DNA of 36,556 nucleotides from Symploca sp. SIO2C1 (GTDB lineage Bacteria; Cyanobacteriota; Cyanobacteriia; Cyanobacteriales; Coleofasciculaceae): NCBI GenBank assembly GCA_010692635.1, contig JAAHGL010000059.1, positions 1 to 36,556 of the forward strand, read 5' to 3'. Shown piece by piece: positions 1 to 8,100 of this stretch (position 1 is its first letter; each line of letters starts with the position of its first letter). The notes under the pieces were generated by a model. It saw only the letters and a program-made list of their open reading frames with translations, ran no database searches and was not told where the DNA came from. The position numbers and the translations under genes were made by a program.

Positions 1-36
1 TGATCAATTGGCTTGACTAGGTAAGCCAATTGATCA
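1..36. repeat. Perfect 14-bp inverted repeat (hairpin) at window edge
   Basis: The arms at 1-14 (TGATCAATTGGCTT) and 23-36 are exact reverse complements around an 8-nt loop. No T-run follows, so it is not a classic intrinsic terminator. It could be an extragenic palindrome or the end of an element cut by the window edge. Confidence 0.7.
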
Positions 37-115
37 AGAAGAATTGGTGAAGACTGTTCAAAGATTTATCAATATCTAAGTAAGTATGTGTCCAACAATA
101 AAAGTATATTTAATC

Positions 116-147
116 AATGGATAATGGATAATTGATAATGGATAATT
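116..147. repeat. Heptamer tandem repeat (AATGGAT type)
   Basis: Four units of AATGGAT/AATTGAT in period 7 lie in the spacer downstream of the 74-aa gene. This is the short tandemly repeated repetitive (STRR) class known from filamentous cyanobacteria. The rest of 1-204 shows no gene. Confidence 0.75.
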
Positions 148-204
148 CGTTAATTTGGTCTAAGACATCTTAATTTGTTCATTATCAATTCTGGAAAGAG
201 GGAG

Positions 205-429
205 TTATCCGAACAATTCAAACGACTGGATTTCCAAAACTGGACCAATCATAGCTAAAGTCATGATATCATCTCGGATTATTCCTTCTACTTGCACTTT
301 TAGTTGTGAGCGCTGTAACTCCAAAGGTACATCCTTGAGTTCATAGGTTTCTCCAGTTTCAGCAACTAATGCCCAAGCACCTAGTCCAATCTCTTGGCGT
401 TCAATGATGCCAGTAACTTTAAGACTCAT
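205..429 (-). CDS. Conserved hypothetical protein, 74 aa
   Basis: A small acidic soluble protein with alternating beta-type segments (LKVTGIIERQEIG, TYELKDVP, QLKVQVEGIIRD). The pattern looks like a small beta-barrel of OB or SH3 type, and similar short proteins are common in cyanobacteria as far as I recall. The start is ATG at 429. There are no membrane segments and no catalytic motif. It is transcribed away from the DUF4058 gene, and the divergent spacer contains an inverted-repeat element. Function is unknown. The amphipathic pattern and lack of low complexity argue that it is a real gene. Confidence 0.6.
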   Translation of the reverse strand: MSLKVTGIIERQEIGLGAWALVAETGETYELKDVPLELQRSQLKVQVEGIIRDDIMTLAMIGPVLEIQSFELFG

Positions 430-488
430 CCTGGTTTTTCCTCGCTTTTAAGTAGGTCGACAAAATCAACACTAACACGAGATCTAAA

Positions 489-594
489 TATAGCGTTTCT
501 CATTTAGATGAGGTACAAAGAGCCTGGTTTTTGGGAATTGGGAATTGGGAATTGGGAATTGGATCTGTACCTCACGGATGCGAGAAGTGCTATA
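489..594. mobile_element. 106-bp terminal-inverted-repeat element (MITE-like) with heptamer core
   Basis: The ends at 489-516 and 567-594 are imperfect inverted repeats (20 of 28 positions match), bounded outside by TATAGC and inside by TGAGGTAC. The core holds four copies of GGGAATT (533-560). A related single end lies at 1925-1952. No ORF is carried, so this is a non-autonomous element or remnant. It lies in the divergent spacer before the DUF4058 gene. Confidence 0.5.
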
Positions 595-648
595 GATATA
601 TTGCAAAAGCCATTACACTTGTAAGTGATCACCGATTTGAGTCAAGCT

Positions 649-1443
649 ATGTCTTCTCCGTTTCCGGGGATGGATCCCTACCTAGAACATCCTGATTTTT
701 GGGCAGAAGTTCACAGTCGCTTGATAATAGCGATCGCGGATTTTTTGGTTCCCTACATCCGACCTAAATATCGAGTAGCCATTAAAAAGCGAATTTATGA
801 AGTCAGTGAGACTGATGGAGATAATTTGCTACTAGTGGGGATTCCTGGTACAGCAGTAAACCGTCAACCGACTAACCAAGATCTTCAGAAATCTAATATT
901 GCGATGGTTTCACCTGCAGTGCAACCGGTAACGATTACTCTCCCCATGCCTGGACTGATTAAGCAATCTTATCTACAAGTGCAAGAATTAGCTACCGGAC
1001 AGGTGGTAACAGCAATTGAAATTCTCTCTCCTGTAAATAAGCGTTCCGGAGGGGAGAGAGCAATGTACCTCAAAAAACGCCAGAAAATTTTGGGTAGCTT
1101 AACTCATTTAGTGGAAATTGATTTGCTGCGGGGATGGCATCCCATGCCAACTTTAAAAAATGATATTCAGACAGATTATCGCATTTTGGTCAGTCGTGAA
1201 GCTTGTCGTCCCCAAGCAGATTTATATGGGTTTAGTTTGCAAGAGCCCATTCCAACATTCTCTCTTCCTCTGCGCTCCGAGGATATTGAGCCAGTAGTGG
1301 ATTTGCAAGCCTTGTTAAATGAGATCTATGATCAAGCAGGTTACGATTATGTGATTGATTATCGTCGAGAGCCAGTGCCACCATTATCAAAAGAAGATTC
1401 TGGTTGGGTGAATAACTTGTTACAAAATAAAGGACTGCAGTAA
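649..1443 (+). CDS. DUF4058 family protein
   Basis: The product of 264 aa begins MSSPFPGMDPYLEHPDFW, the characteristic N-terminus of the cyanobacterial DUF4058 family, so I prefer ATG 649 over the in-frame GTG at 625. A central segment with AIEILSPVNK, then a spaced Y and KR, then HLVEIDLLRG resembles the E...ExK arrangement of PD-(D/E)XK nuclease-like folds. That is my reading and not a proven activity. Full length for the family and no membrane segments. No clear Shine-Dalgarno sequence precedes the start. The biological role of DUF4058 is unknown. Confidence 0.85.
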   Translation: MSSPFPGMDPYLEHPDFWAEVHSRLIIAIADFLVPYIRPKYRVAIKKRIYEVSETDGDNLLLVGIPGTAVNRQPTNQDLQKSNIAMVSPAVQPVTITLPMPGLIKQSYLQVQELATGQVVTAIEILSPVNKRSGGERAMYLKKRQKILGSLTHLVEIDLLRGWHPMPTLKNDIQTDYRILVSREACRPQADLYGFSLQEPIPTFSLPLRSEDIEPVVDLQALLNEIYDQAGYDYVIDYRREPVPPLSKEDSGWVNNLLQNKGLQ

Positions 1444-1502
1444 CTGTTAGCTAACACCTAACACCCATTGGTGACAAGTTAAGGTAAAAGTGTCGTTGTC
1501 AA

Positions 1503-1570
1503 GGGAGCTGGGGGAGCTGGGGAAGCTGAGGGAGCTGGGGGAGCTGAGGGAGCTGGGGGAGCTGAGGAAG
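1503..1570. repeat. G-rich 9-bp tandem repeat
   Basis: About seven and a half units of GGAGCTGGG/GGAGCTGAG form a G-rich tract between the DUF4058 gene and the small membrane protein gene. It creates open frames on the minus strand made of Ser/Pro/Leu repeats, which I do not count as genes. Confidence 0.8.
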
Positions 1571-1684
1571 AAGAATACAATTTTTCTAACCTCTTGAGTA
1601 TTTCCATATATAGTGTTTTTTGAACCTTCAAGCGCCATATATGGGAGTTGACAAAATGCACAACCGTTTAACTTGTCACCATTA

Positions 1685-1708
1685 CCTAACACCTAACACC
1701 TAACACCC
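1685..1708. repeat. Heptamer tract (CTAACAC) just upstream of a start codon
   Basis: Three units of CTAACAC end about 5 nt before the ATG at 1713, where a ribosome binding site would normally be. Another copy of the same unit is at 1451-1464 just after the DUF4058 stop, so the tracts bracket the spacer. Confidence 0.7.
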
Positions 1709-1712
1709 CAAT

Positions 1713-1910
1713 ATGAGTTCATATCCTCCATCTGACACTCTGCAATATGCCTACACTTTTGCCATTACTCTGGCAATCACTATAGTGGTCTATGTGCTTA
1801 GAGGCTTTGGCATTCTCACCTTTATCCCTGGTGGTCTGATCTGGCTCTTGATTTTCCTCTCAATTGGCACAGGATTAGTTTATGGTGTCCAGAAAACACG
1901 GCGTTATTAA
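1713..1910 (+). CDS. Small membrane protein, 65 aa, two predicted helices
   Basis: After a short polar N-terminus (MSSYPPSDTLQ) there are two hydrophobic segments, about residues 14-31 (TFAITLAITIVVYVLRGF) and 34-57 (ILTFIPGGLIWLLIFLSI onward), then a basic tail (KTRRY). This fits a two-helix inner or thylakoid membrane protein with a positive cytoplasmic end. I do not recognise a named family, though short proteins with an IPGG turn are widespread in cyanobacteria. A heptamer tract replaces any Shine-Dalgarno site upstream. Function unknown. Confidence 0.6.
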   Translation: MSSYPPSDTLQYAYTFAITLAITIVVYVLRGFGILTFIPGGLIWLLIFLSIGTGLVYGVQKTRRY

Positions 1911-1924
1911 AGGTAAACATCTAA

Positions 1925-1952
1925 TATAGCGTTTCTCAAGTGGATGAAGTAC
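1925..1952. repeat. Solo copy of the 489-516 element end
   Basis: The sequence starts TATAGCGTTTCTCA and ends GATGAAGTAC, matching 489-516 except for a few internal bases. I found no partner end nearby, so it is a half-site or decayed element. Confidence 0.55.
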
Positions 1953-1988
1953 AGCAAAATTTATAGGATGTATCAACGGAATTATGTC

Positions 1989-2012
1989 ATCCTGAGCGAT
2001 AGCGAAGGATCT
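1989..2012. repeat. Extragenic palindrome-like repeat before the DarT-macro gene
   Basis: ATCCTGAGCGATAGCGAAGG then AT forms an imperfect palindrome with matching ends ATCCT and AGGAT. The phrase resembles a dispersed repeat seen in many bacterial intergenic regions. It lies 28 bp upstream of the ATG at 2041, so it may sit in the leader of that gene. Confidence 0.4.
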
Positions 2013-2040
2013 CCAGACAACTGATGATACGCTAAGTGAT

Positions 2041-3252
2041 ATGTCTAGAAAAGTAGGAATAGAGGGTTTGTATTACATAACTCATATAGACAATATTCCC
2101 TCTATTCTAAAAAGAGGTATTTTATCTCATTCTGAGATTGAGAAAGAGGAAATTCAACCTGCCACCATTTATTCAAGTGAGATAGTCAATAAAAGGAGGA
2201 AGAGGATTGTTTCAGGAGAAACAACCTTGTGGGATTTTGCTAATTTGTACTTTCAACCAAGGAATGCAATGCTCTATTCTTTGGTATGTAACCCTGATGT
2301 TGCTCTTGATGATTTAGCGATAATATGCCTAAAACGAAGAATCCTTGATAGGGAAGATATTTTCTTAACTACAGGTAATGCTGCCAGCTCTCAATCAGAG
2401 ATTCTGTCTAAAAGTAAAGCTTCTTTGGGTAACATCAGAAATCAAATTGGTCGGGACTGGTGGAATAAGGAAGATGGTTCTAAGAGAAAAATAATGGCAG
2501 AATGTTTAGTCCCCAAAAAAGTTGATCCTGCCGATATTCAGACTGTATATGTTGCTACAGGAAGAGCTAGACCAAAAGTTGTTGATTTGATAGATAAGTC
2601 TTGGAACTCTTCTTCATCTAAACCGCCTGTTGCTGCTGAACCTAAAATATTTTTTCAACCAGACTGGAAAGCCCGTATTGCTGACAAGATTGCTATTGTT
2701 AAAGGTGATATGTTTTTTTCTCGGATGCAAACCTTAACTGTAAGTGTTAATTGTGTCGGAGCTATGGGTAAAGGTCTTGCTTCAACTGCTAAGCGTAGAT
2801 TTCCTGATGTTTACGTTAGATATCAGGATCTCTGCAAGAAAAAGCAAATAATGCCAGGTAAGCCTTGTTTATATAAGAGGGAATCATCTGTTTTTGACGA
2901 GCTTTATGATGATGATTATCTTCCTCTGGAAGCTATTGAGGATAATTTTCCAACCTGGTTTTTATTATTCCCTACTAAAAATCATTGGCGGAATAAGTCT
3001 AATATTCATGATATCGAAAGGGGCTTAAAGTGGTTGGTGGACAATCATCAAGCCCAGGGAATACAATCTCTAGCACTTCCTGCTCTTGGATGTGGTTTGG
3101 GTGGTTTAGACTGGTATAGAGTTGGTCCTTTGATGTGTAAGTACTTAGTTTTGATGAAGGACATTCAAGTGGTTATCTATTTGCCTACTGAACGAGAGAT
3201 ACCAGGCGAGTATCTCACACCAGAGTTTCTTCTGTCACAGGTTGATTTTTAG
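2041..3252 (+). CDS. DarT (DUF4433) - DarG macrodomain fusion, single-chain toxin-antitoxin
   Basis: The 403-aa product has two domains. Residues 1 to about 200 match DarT-type DNA ADP-ribosyltransferases (DUF4433). The start is YYITHIDNIPSIL with H15 and N18. Then FQPRNAMLY with R74 corresponds to the NAD-binding arginine motif, and AECLVP with E154 corresponds to the catalytic glutamate. Residues about 215-400 form a macrodomain of DarG/TARG1 type. It has KGDMFF (G222, D223), VN at 236-237, GAMGKGLAST with K244 in the catalytic-lysine position, and LPALGCGLGGLDW near the end. In known DarTG systems toxin and antitoxin are separate neighbouring genes: DarT modifies thymidine in single-stranded DNA, and DarG reverses this through its macrodomain and blocks DarT through a C-terminal domain. 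Here both activities lie in one chain and no such C-terminal domain follows. All key residues I can place are present, so both halves look active. Sampled lines of the gene are about 30-35% GC against about 45% in alaS, and I saw no GCGATCGC site in it, which suggests recent transfer. There is no clear Shine-Dalgarno site. Probable role: phage defence or toxin-antitoxin (inference). Confidence 0.85.
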   Translation: MSRKVGIEGLYYITHIDNIPSILKRGILSHSEIEKEEIQPATIYSSEIVNKRRKRIVSGETTLWDFANLYFQPRNAMLYSLVCNPDVALDDLAIICLKRRILDREDIFLTTGNAASSQSEILSKSKASLGNIRNQIGRDWWNKEDGSKRKIMAECLVPKKVDPADIQTVYVATGRARPKVVDLIDKSWNSSSSKPPVAAEPKIFFQPDWKARIADKIAIVKGDMFFSRMQTLTVSVNCVGAMGKGLASTAKRRFPDVYVRYQDLCKKKQIMPGKPCLYKRESSVFDELYDDDYLPLEAIEDNFPTWFLLFPTKNHWRNKSNIHDIERGLKWLVDNHQAQGIQSLALPALGCGLGGLDWYRVGPLMCKYLVLMKDIQVVIYLPTEREIPGEYLTPEFLLSQVDF

Positions 3253-3317
3253 GCTAGCTCTAATATCAAGCTGATAAAATTAAGAAATTGCCAAAGAGAG
3301 GCTTTAAACCGGATTGA

Positions 3318-3345
3318 TTAATTATCAATTATCAATTATCCATTG
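3318..3345. repeat. Heptamer tract (AATTATC) upstream of alaS
   Basis: Three to four units of AATTATC precede alaS by about 40 nt. The spacer after the DarT-macro gene (3253-3383) has no other feature I can support. Confidence 0.65.
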
Positions 3346-3383
3346 CTAAGTCCTAACACCAACTTTTTTTACCTTCTCTGTAA

Positions 3384-6035
3384 ATGACCATGCCTGAATC
3401 TCCCCAGTTCCTTAGCGGTAGCGAAATCCGGAAAAAGTTCCTGGATTTCTATATTCAGCAACAACACCAATGGCTTCCTAGCGCTTCTCTCGTACCGGAA
3501 GACCCCACTGTGCTGCTGACAATTGCGGGAATGTTACCCTTTAAACCCATTTTCCTCGGACAGCGTTCTCCAGAATTTCCCCGTGCTACCACTTCCCAAA
3601 AGTGCCTGCGTACGAACGATATTGAGAATGTAGGACGCACAGCACGACATCATACCTTTTTTGAGATGCTGGGCAACTTCAGCTTTGGGGATTATTTTAA
3701 AGAACAAGCGATCGCTTGGGCATGGGAACTATCTACAGAAGTTTTTGGTTTGTCTCCAGAAAACCTCGTCGTTAGTGTGTTTCAGGATGATGACGAAGCC
3801 TTTGCTATCTGGCGAGATAAAATCGGTATTCCAGAGCATCGCATCCAGAGGATGGGAGAAGAAGATAACTTTTGGACATCTGGTCCTACGGGCCCCTGTG
3901 GTCCCTGTTCAGAAATCTACTACGACTTTCACCCAGAAAAGGGTGATGATCATATTGATTTAGAAGATGATACCCGGTTCATCGAGTTCTACAACCTGGT
4001 ATTCATGCAATACAACCAGGATGCCGAAGGGAACCGCACACCCTTAGACAAAAAAAATATTGATACTGGTTTAGGACTGGAGAGGATGGCCCAAATTCTC
4101 CAGCAAGTACCCAATAACTACGAAACTGACCTGATTTTACCGATTATCAAAACCGCAGCCGAAATTGCTGGGATTGACTACGCCAAGAGTAATGAGAAAA
4201 CCAAAGTCTCCCTTAAGGTAATTGGGGATCACATTCGAGCAGTAGTTCACATGATTGCTGATGGGATTACTGCCTCCAATACAGGCAGAGGTTATATCTT
4301 GCGCCGTTTAATTCGCCGGGTAGTACGTCATGGAAGGTTGATTGGGATTCAAGGAGAATTTACCTGTAAAGTAGCAGAAAGTGCGATCGCACTTTCTGAA
4401 TCTGCCTATCCTAATGTGCGGGAGAGGGAAGCCGTAATCACAGCGGAACTACAACGAGAAGAATCCCGCTTCCTGAAAACCCTGGAACGAGGTGAAAAAC
4501 TAATCGCAGAAATTGTCGAACAAGTCAAGCAAGCAGGCAAGACTCAAATTGCTGGTAGGGATGCTTTTACCCTCTACGACACCTACGGCTTCCCCTTGGA
4601 ACTAACTCAAGAAGTTGCTGAAGAAGAAGGTCTAACTGTGGATGTTGCAGGTTATGAAGCAGCAATGAAAGAACAGCAGGAAACTTCCCAGGCAGCTCAC
4701 GAAACTATTGATTTAACCGTACAGGAGAGTTTGGATAAGCTAGCTGAACATATTCATGGTACGGAGTTTTTGGGCTACACTCAACCTCAATCTACAGGTA
4801 AAGTGGCAGTACTGTTAGTAGATGGTAAATCAGTAGAGTCTGCTGAAGCGGGTACAGAAGTGCAGGTAATTCTGGAGCAGACACCATTTTATGCCGAATC
4901 AGGGGGACAAATTGGCGATCGCGGCTACTTATCTGGGGATAATCTCTTAGTACGCATTGAGGATGTGAAGAAAGAATCGGATTTCTTTGTCCACTTCGGC
5001 TCTATTGAACGAGGTACTGTACAACTAGGGGATACTGTTACCGCTCAAATTGACCGTGCTTGTCGTCGTCGAGCCCAAGCTAATCATACAGCTACTCACT
5101 TGCTACAAGCAGCTTTGAAACTAATTGTTGACCCTGAAATCTCTCAAGCTGGTTCTTTGGTTGCTTTTGATAGGTTGCGCTTTGACTTCAACTGTTCCCG
5201 TTCCCTGACAGCAGAGGAAGTCCAACAAGTCGAAGAGCAAGTAAATACCTGGATTGGTGAAGCTCATGGAGTAGAAGTCGCAGTAATGCCAATTGCTGAG
5301 GCAAAAGCTAAAGGTGCAGTCGCCATGTTTGGGGAAAAGTATGGTGATGAAGTACGGGTAATTGACTTCCCCGGTGTCTCTATGGAACTGTGCGGCGGCA
5401 CTCATGTGAACAATACCGCTGAAATCGGGGTATTTAAAATTGTCTCAGAAGCAGGTATCGCTGCGGGTATCCGCAGGATTGAAGCTGTAGCAGGTCCGGC
5501 AGTGCTAGATTATCTGAATCTACGGGATAAAGTAGTTAAAGAACTTAGCGATCGCTTTAAGGCAAAACCAGAAGAATTGCCGGAGCGTATCACTAGTCTA
5601 CAGAATGAACTTAAAGCATCTCAAAAACAACTCGATGCTCTCAAACAAGAACTTGCCTTAGCTAAATCTGACCAATTATTGGCACAAGCGGAATCAGTGA
5701 GTGAGTTCAAAGTACTAGTGGCAATGATGGAAAATGCTGATCCAGATGCCTTGAAAACTGCGGCTGAGCGTTTGCAGCAAAAACTAGGAGAGAGTGCGGT
5801 AGTACTGGGTTCAGTTCCGGCGGAAGGCAAGGTGAGTCTGGTAGCAGCCTTTAGTCCCAAAGTGAACAAACAGAAGAAGCTACAAGCTGGCAAATTTATT
5901 GGTGGAATCGCCAAGATTTGCGGTGGAGGCGGCGGGGGACGTCCCAATTTGGCGCAGGCAGGGGGACGCGATGCTAGTAAATTAGGAGAAGCACTGGCAA
6001 CTGCCAAGAGTCAGTTGGAAGAAAGTTTACAGTAG
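3384..6035 (+). CDS. alaS: Alanine-tRNA ligase
   Basis: The 883-aa product has the usual length and domain order of bacterial AlaRS. The class II aminoacylation core comes first ([48 protein letters not shown]). Next is a tRNA-recognition helical region with [12 protein letters not shown] and [11 protein letters not shown]. The editing domain follows, with zinc-binding motifs HTATH (H568, H572) and CGGTH (C670, H674). A coiled-coil linker (about 725-765) leads to a C-Ala domain ending in a glycine-rich [15 protein letters not shown] segment. It charges tRNA-Ala and hydrolyses mischarged Ser/Gly-tRNA-Ala in the cytoplasm. The first ATG ([12 protein letters not shown]) is chosen. The gene is a stand-alone transcription unit, convergent with the TetR gene. 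It looks intact and vertically inherited, with several GCGATCGC sites. Confidence 0.98.
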   Translation: MTMPESPQFLSGSEIRKKFLDFYIQQQHQWLPSASLVPEDPTVLLTIAGMLPFKPIFLGQRSPEFPRATTSQKCLRTNDIENVGRTARHHTFFEMLGNFSFGDYFKEQAIAWAWELSTEVFGLSPENLVVSVFQDDDEAFAIWRDKIGIPEHRIQRMGEEDNFWTSGPTGPCGPCSEIYYDFHPEKGDDHIDLEDDTRFIEFYNLVFMQYNQDAEGNRTPLDKKNIDTGLGLERMAQILQQVPNNYETDLILPIIKTAAEIAGIDYAKSNEKTKVSLKVIGDHIRAVVHMIADGITASNTGRGYILRRLIRRVVRHGRLIGIQGEFTCKVAESAIALSESAYPNVREREAVITAELQREESRFLKTLERGEKLIAEIVEQVKQAGKTQIAGRDAFTLYDTYGFPLELTQEVAEEEGLTVDVAGYEAAMKEQQETSQAAHETIDLTVQESLDKLAEHIHGTEFLGYTQPQSTGKVAVLLVDGKSVESAEAGTEVQVILEQTPFYAESGGQIGDRGYLSGDNLLVRIEDVKKESDFFVHFGSIERGTVQLGDTVTAQIDRACRRRAQANHTATHLLQAALKLIVDPEISQAGSLVAFDRLRFDFNCSRSLTAEEVQQVEEQVNTWIGEAHGVEVAVMPIAEAKAKGAVAMFGEKYGDEVRVIDFPGVSMELCGGTHVNNTAEIGVFKIVSEAGIAAGIRRIEAVAGPAVLDYLNLRDKVVKELSDRFKAKPEELPERITSLQNELKASQKQLDALKQELALAKSDQLLAQAESVSEFKVLVAMMENADPDALKTAAERLQQKLGESAVVLGSVPAEGKVSLVAAFSPKVNKQKKLQAGKFIGGIAKICGGGGGGRPNLAQAGGRDASKLGEALATAKSQLEESLQ

Positions 6036-6112
6036 TTTGCCGTAGCGCCAAAGGCTAAATTTTCAGTGAAGATTGTAGGGCCGTATTGCATACGCCCATA
6101 AGTGATTATCCG

Positions 6113-6154
6113 AACTTGAGTATAACTGGAGTTTAGACTAGTTATACTCAAGTT
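6113..6154. terminator. Hairpin between convergent alaS and tetR (possible bidirectional terminator)
   Basis: A perfect 15-bp inverted repeat has arms AACTTGAGTATAACT (6113-6127) and its complement (6140-6154) around a 12-nt loop. The right arm overlaps the last codons and stop of the TetR gene (stop at 6148-6150). Location between converging genes suggests transcription termination or transcript-end protection. There is no U-tract, so this is a moderate call. Confidence 0.45.
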
Positions 6155-6735
6155 GCATCTAAAACTGATAATGTGCTGTTGATAATATGGTTCAGGGCTT
6201 GGCGCTCAGGACTGACTTTTACCATTACCCGTAAACCTTGAATCATACAGGTGAGGAAACAAGCCAAAGCTGCAATATTGGCATCGGAGGCAATATCTCC
6301 TTGAGCTTGGGCATTTTGTAGCGCGTGACGAAAAGCTTGTTCAATCCGTTGGAGACTCTGGCGAATCCGATTGGCTGCTTCGGCATCATGATTACACAAT
6401 TCTACAGCCACGTTGGTCATGAAACAGCCCCACCGAGCGCGATCGCTAGCTAGACGATCCACCATGCCTTGAAAGTGTTCAACAATCGCTGCTTTACCAG
6501 CATCAGGAGCTTCTAGCTTAGCGATCGCTTCTTGTACCACTTTCGCCTCGTAATGAGCAATGGCTTCGAGAAAGAGCGATCGCTTATCACCAAATGTGTC
6601 ATACAGACTTCCACGATTGATCCCCATAGCCTGGAGCAAAATTTGAATGGATGTTCCCTCATAGCCATATTGCCAAAAGGTTTCCATTGCCTTTTCCAGA
6701 ACTACCTGTCGATCAAACTCTTTGTGTCTTGCCAT
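6148..6735 (-). CDS. TetR/AcrR family transcriptional regulator
   Basis: The 195-aa product has a typical N-terminal TetR helix-turn-helix: FDRQVVLEKAMETFWQYGYE, then TSIQILLQAMGINRGSLYDT, then FGDKRSLFLEAI. An all-helical ligand/dimer domain follows, with WGCFMTNVAVELC and a repeated helix rich in Q and A. These regulators usually repress nearby genes and release DNA on binding a small molecule or on oxidation; C142 and C146 regions were not examined for redox function. It is the last gene of a minus-strand run with gst, trx and the peroxiredoxin, so it may control that cluster (inference). Its ATG directly abuts a heptamer tract and no Shine-Dalgarno site is visible. Confidence 0.9.
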   Translation of the reverse strand: MARHKEFDRQVVLEKAMETFWQYGYEGTSIQILLQAMGINRGSLYDTFGDKRSLFLEAIAHYEAKVVQEAIAKLEAPDAGKAAIVEHFQGMVDRLASDRARWGCFMTNVAVELCNHDAEAANRIRQSLQRIEQAFRHALQNAQAQGDIASDANIAALACFLTCMIQGLRVMVKVSPERQALNHIINSTLSVLDAT

Positions 6736-6771
6736 TGCTAATTGCTAATTGTTCATTGCTAATTGCTAATT
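6736..6771. repeat. Heptamer tract (ATTGCTA) abutting the tetR start codon
   Basis: About five units in period 7 (ATTGCTA, one variant ATTGTTC) begin directly next to the tetR ATG and fill the position of its ribosome binding site. Confidence 0.75.
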
Positions 6772-6816
6772 GGATTGGTACATAGTACTTTATCTCTCCT
6801 ACCTTCAGAGTAATTT

Positions 6817-7431
6817 TTATTTGGAAGTATCCAAAATTGTCATCCCTGCTTGCACTGCCGGACGAGCTTGGAGGGTTTGTCTCCAACGCTCTAGGTGAGG
6901 GTATTCATCCAGGGTCACCTGTAGATAAGGATAAGCCATTACCCAAGGATAAATGGCAATGTCTGCAATAGAATAGTCTCCTGCCACAAATTCCTGCTCT
7001 GCCAGTTGGCGATCTAGTACCGAAAACAGGCGCAAAGTTTCCTTTTCATAACGGGTGATGGCGTAGGGAACAGTTTCCGGAGCTGCATTGCGAAAGTGTC
7101 CCAACTGCCCAAACATTGGTCCGACACTACCCATCTGGAACATCAACCATTGCAACACCTCGAACCGTTGAGCAGGTTCTGTTGGTAGTAGTTTAGCTGT
7201 TTTTTCAGCCAGGTAAATCAAAATTGCCCCCGACTCAAAGATACTTAAACCCGTTTCTTGATCCGTAATCACCGGAATTTTGCTGTTGGGATTCAGTGCG
7301 ATAAACTCTGGAGTAAACTGTTCACCCTTGGAAATATCTACTTTGTGAACGGTGTAGGGTAAGCCCATTTCTTCCAGAGCGATCGCTGGTTTGCGACCAT
7401 TGGGCGTGGTAAAGGTATAGAGATCAATCAT
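6817..7431 (-). CDS. Glutathione S-transferase, YfcG/YghU-like (nu class)
   Basis: The 204-aa product starts MIDLYTFTTPNGRKPAIALE at ATG 7431. An upstream in-frame ATG at 7527 would add 32 residues that do not belong to the family. The N-terminal thioredoxin-fold half carries TPNGRK and the cis-proline glutathione-binding motif NPNSKIPVITD, then ESGAILIYLAEK. The C-terminal helical half carries DYSIADIAIYPWV, the N-capping box typical of GSTs. Closest named relatives by motif are E. coli YfcG and YghU, which act as glutathione-dependent disulfide reductases with little classical transferase activity. Cytoplasmic. It is the third gene of the peroxiredoxin-thioredoxin-GST-TetR run, which supports a thiol-redox or detoxification role. 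Confidence 0.9.
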   Translation of the reverse strand: MIDLYTFTTPNGRKPAIALEEMGLPYTVHKVDISKGEQFTPEFIALNPNSKIPVITDQETGLSIFESGAILIYLAEKTAKLLPTEPAQRFEVLQWLMFQMGSVGPMFGQLGHFRNAAPETVPYAITRYEKETLRLFSVLDRQLAEQEFVAGDYSIADIAIYPWVMAYPYLQVTLDEYPHLERWRQTLQARPAVQAGMTILDTSK

Positions 7432-7634
7432 GGTGCAAGAATTCCCTAAGAAAAGAGTAATGAATATTCCGTAGCGTTTGGGAGAACTAAGATACGGGGA
7501 ACCAAGAGGTAAGGGAGAAGGGTGCAAAGAGAGAAACCTTATGTGAGGGAATTGCAGATTTTAGATTTATTCCAATTCTTAAATTTTCAGTTTCCCCATC
7601 TTTGCCAAAACCCTTCTGGCTTTGCCCTCTGCCT

Positions 7635-7982
7635 TTAAACCAATGTTGCTGGAGCTAAGCCAAGTCCCTGAAGACGTTCGATGAGTTTGCCTTTAGCAAT
7701 CAAACCTGGTAAGCGTTCAATTACTTCACCATTATGAAACACTAGCAAGGTGGGGATAGCAGTGATCTTGTATTGTGAAGCGATCGCAGGGGCATCATCC
7801 ACGTTTACTTTTGCCACCTTGAGCACACCTGCATAATCTTGAGCGATTTCAGTGACAAGGGGATTTATGACGCGGCAGGGACCACACCAAGGAGCCCAGA
7901 AATCGACCAGCACAGGGGCAGTACTTTCAATGACTTCCGATCTAAAGGTTTCAACCGTTAAATTGACAAGATTTGCAGTCAT
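7635..7982 (-). CDS. trxA: Thioredoxin
   Basis: This is a full-length 115-aa single-domain thioredoxin. The active site is WCGPC (C33, C36) within DFWAPWCGPCRVINP, and the cis-proline segment is KITAIPTLLVFHNGEV. The start MTANLVNLTVETF at ATG 7982 is preceded by GGAG at a normal distance, so the longer frame starting at 8063 is rejected. It reduces protein disulfides and can recycle peroxiredoxins. It lies 118 bp downstream of a peroxiredoxin gene on the same strand, which suggests it is the electron donor for that enzyme (inference). A palindromic repeat sits in the spacer. Confidence 0.95.
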   Translation of the reverse strand: MTANLVNLTVETFRSEVIESTAPVLVDFWAPWCGPCRVINPLVTEIAQDYAGVLKVAKVNVDDAPAIASQYKITAIPTLLVFHNGEVIERLPGLIAKGKLIERLQGLGLAPATLV

Positions 7983-8039
7983 GATATTTATCTCCAAAAG
8001 GTTAAGGCAATTTCTGAGGAAGAATGTACCCGTCGTAGG

Positions 8040-8063
8040 GTGTGTTAGCGAAGCGTAACGCAC
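8040..8063. repeat. Palindromic repeat between peroxiredoxin and thioredoxin genes
   Basis: GTGTGTTAGCGAAGCGTAAC then GCAC is an imperfect palindrome with GTG(T/C)GTTA(G/C)GC arms. It resembles a dispersed cyanobacterial intergenic palindrome. In the transcript it could form a small hairpin that tunes expression of the two genes. Confidence 0.5.
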
Positions 8064-8100
8064 CGTTCACTGGTATTGTCATTTCAACAAATCACCTAAG

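Noticed and set aside
1447-1692. Minus-strand frames rich in Ser/Pro/Leu between the DUF4058 and membrane protein genes
   Set aside because: They are translations of a 9-bp G-rich tandem repeat; no start context and no family resemblance.
2041-3252. DarT-macro gene considered as two genes joined by sequencing error
   Set aside because: One continuous frame runs through the linker, with a Ser/Pro-rich connector (about residues 186-205) of the sort found between real domains. I cannot fully exclude error without reads.
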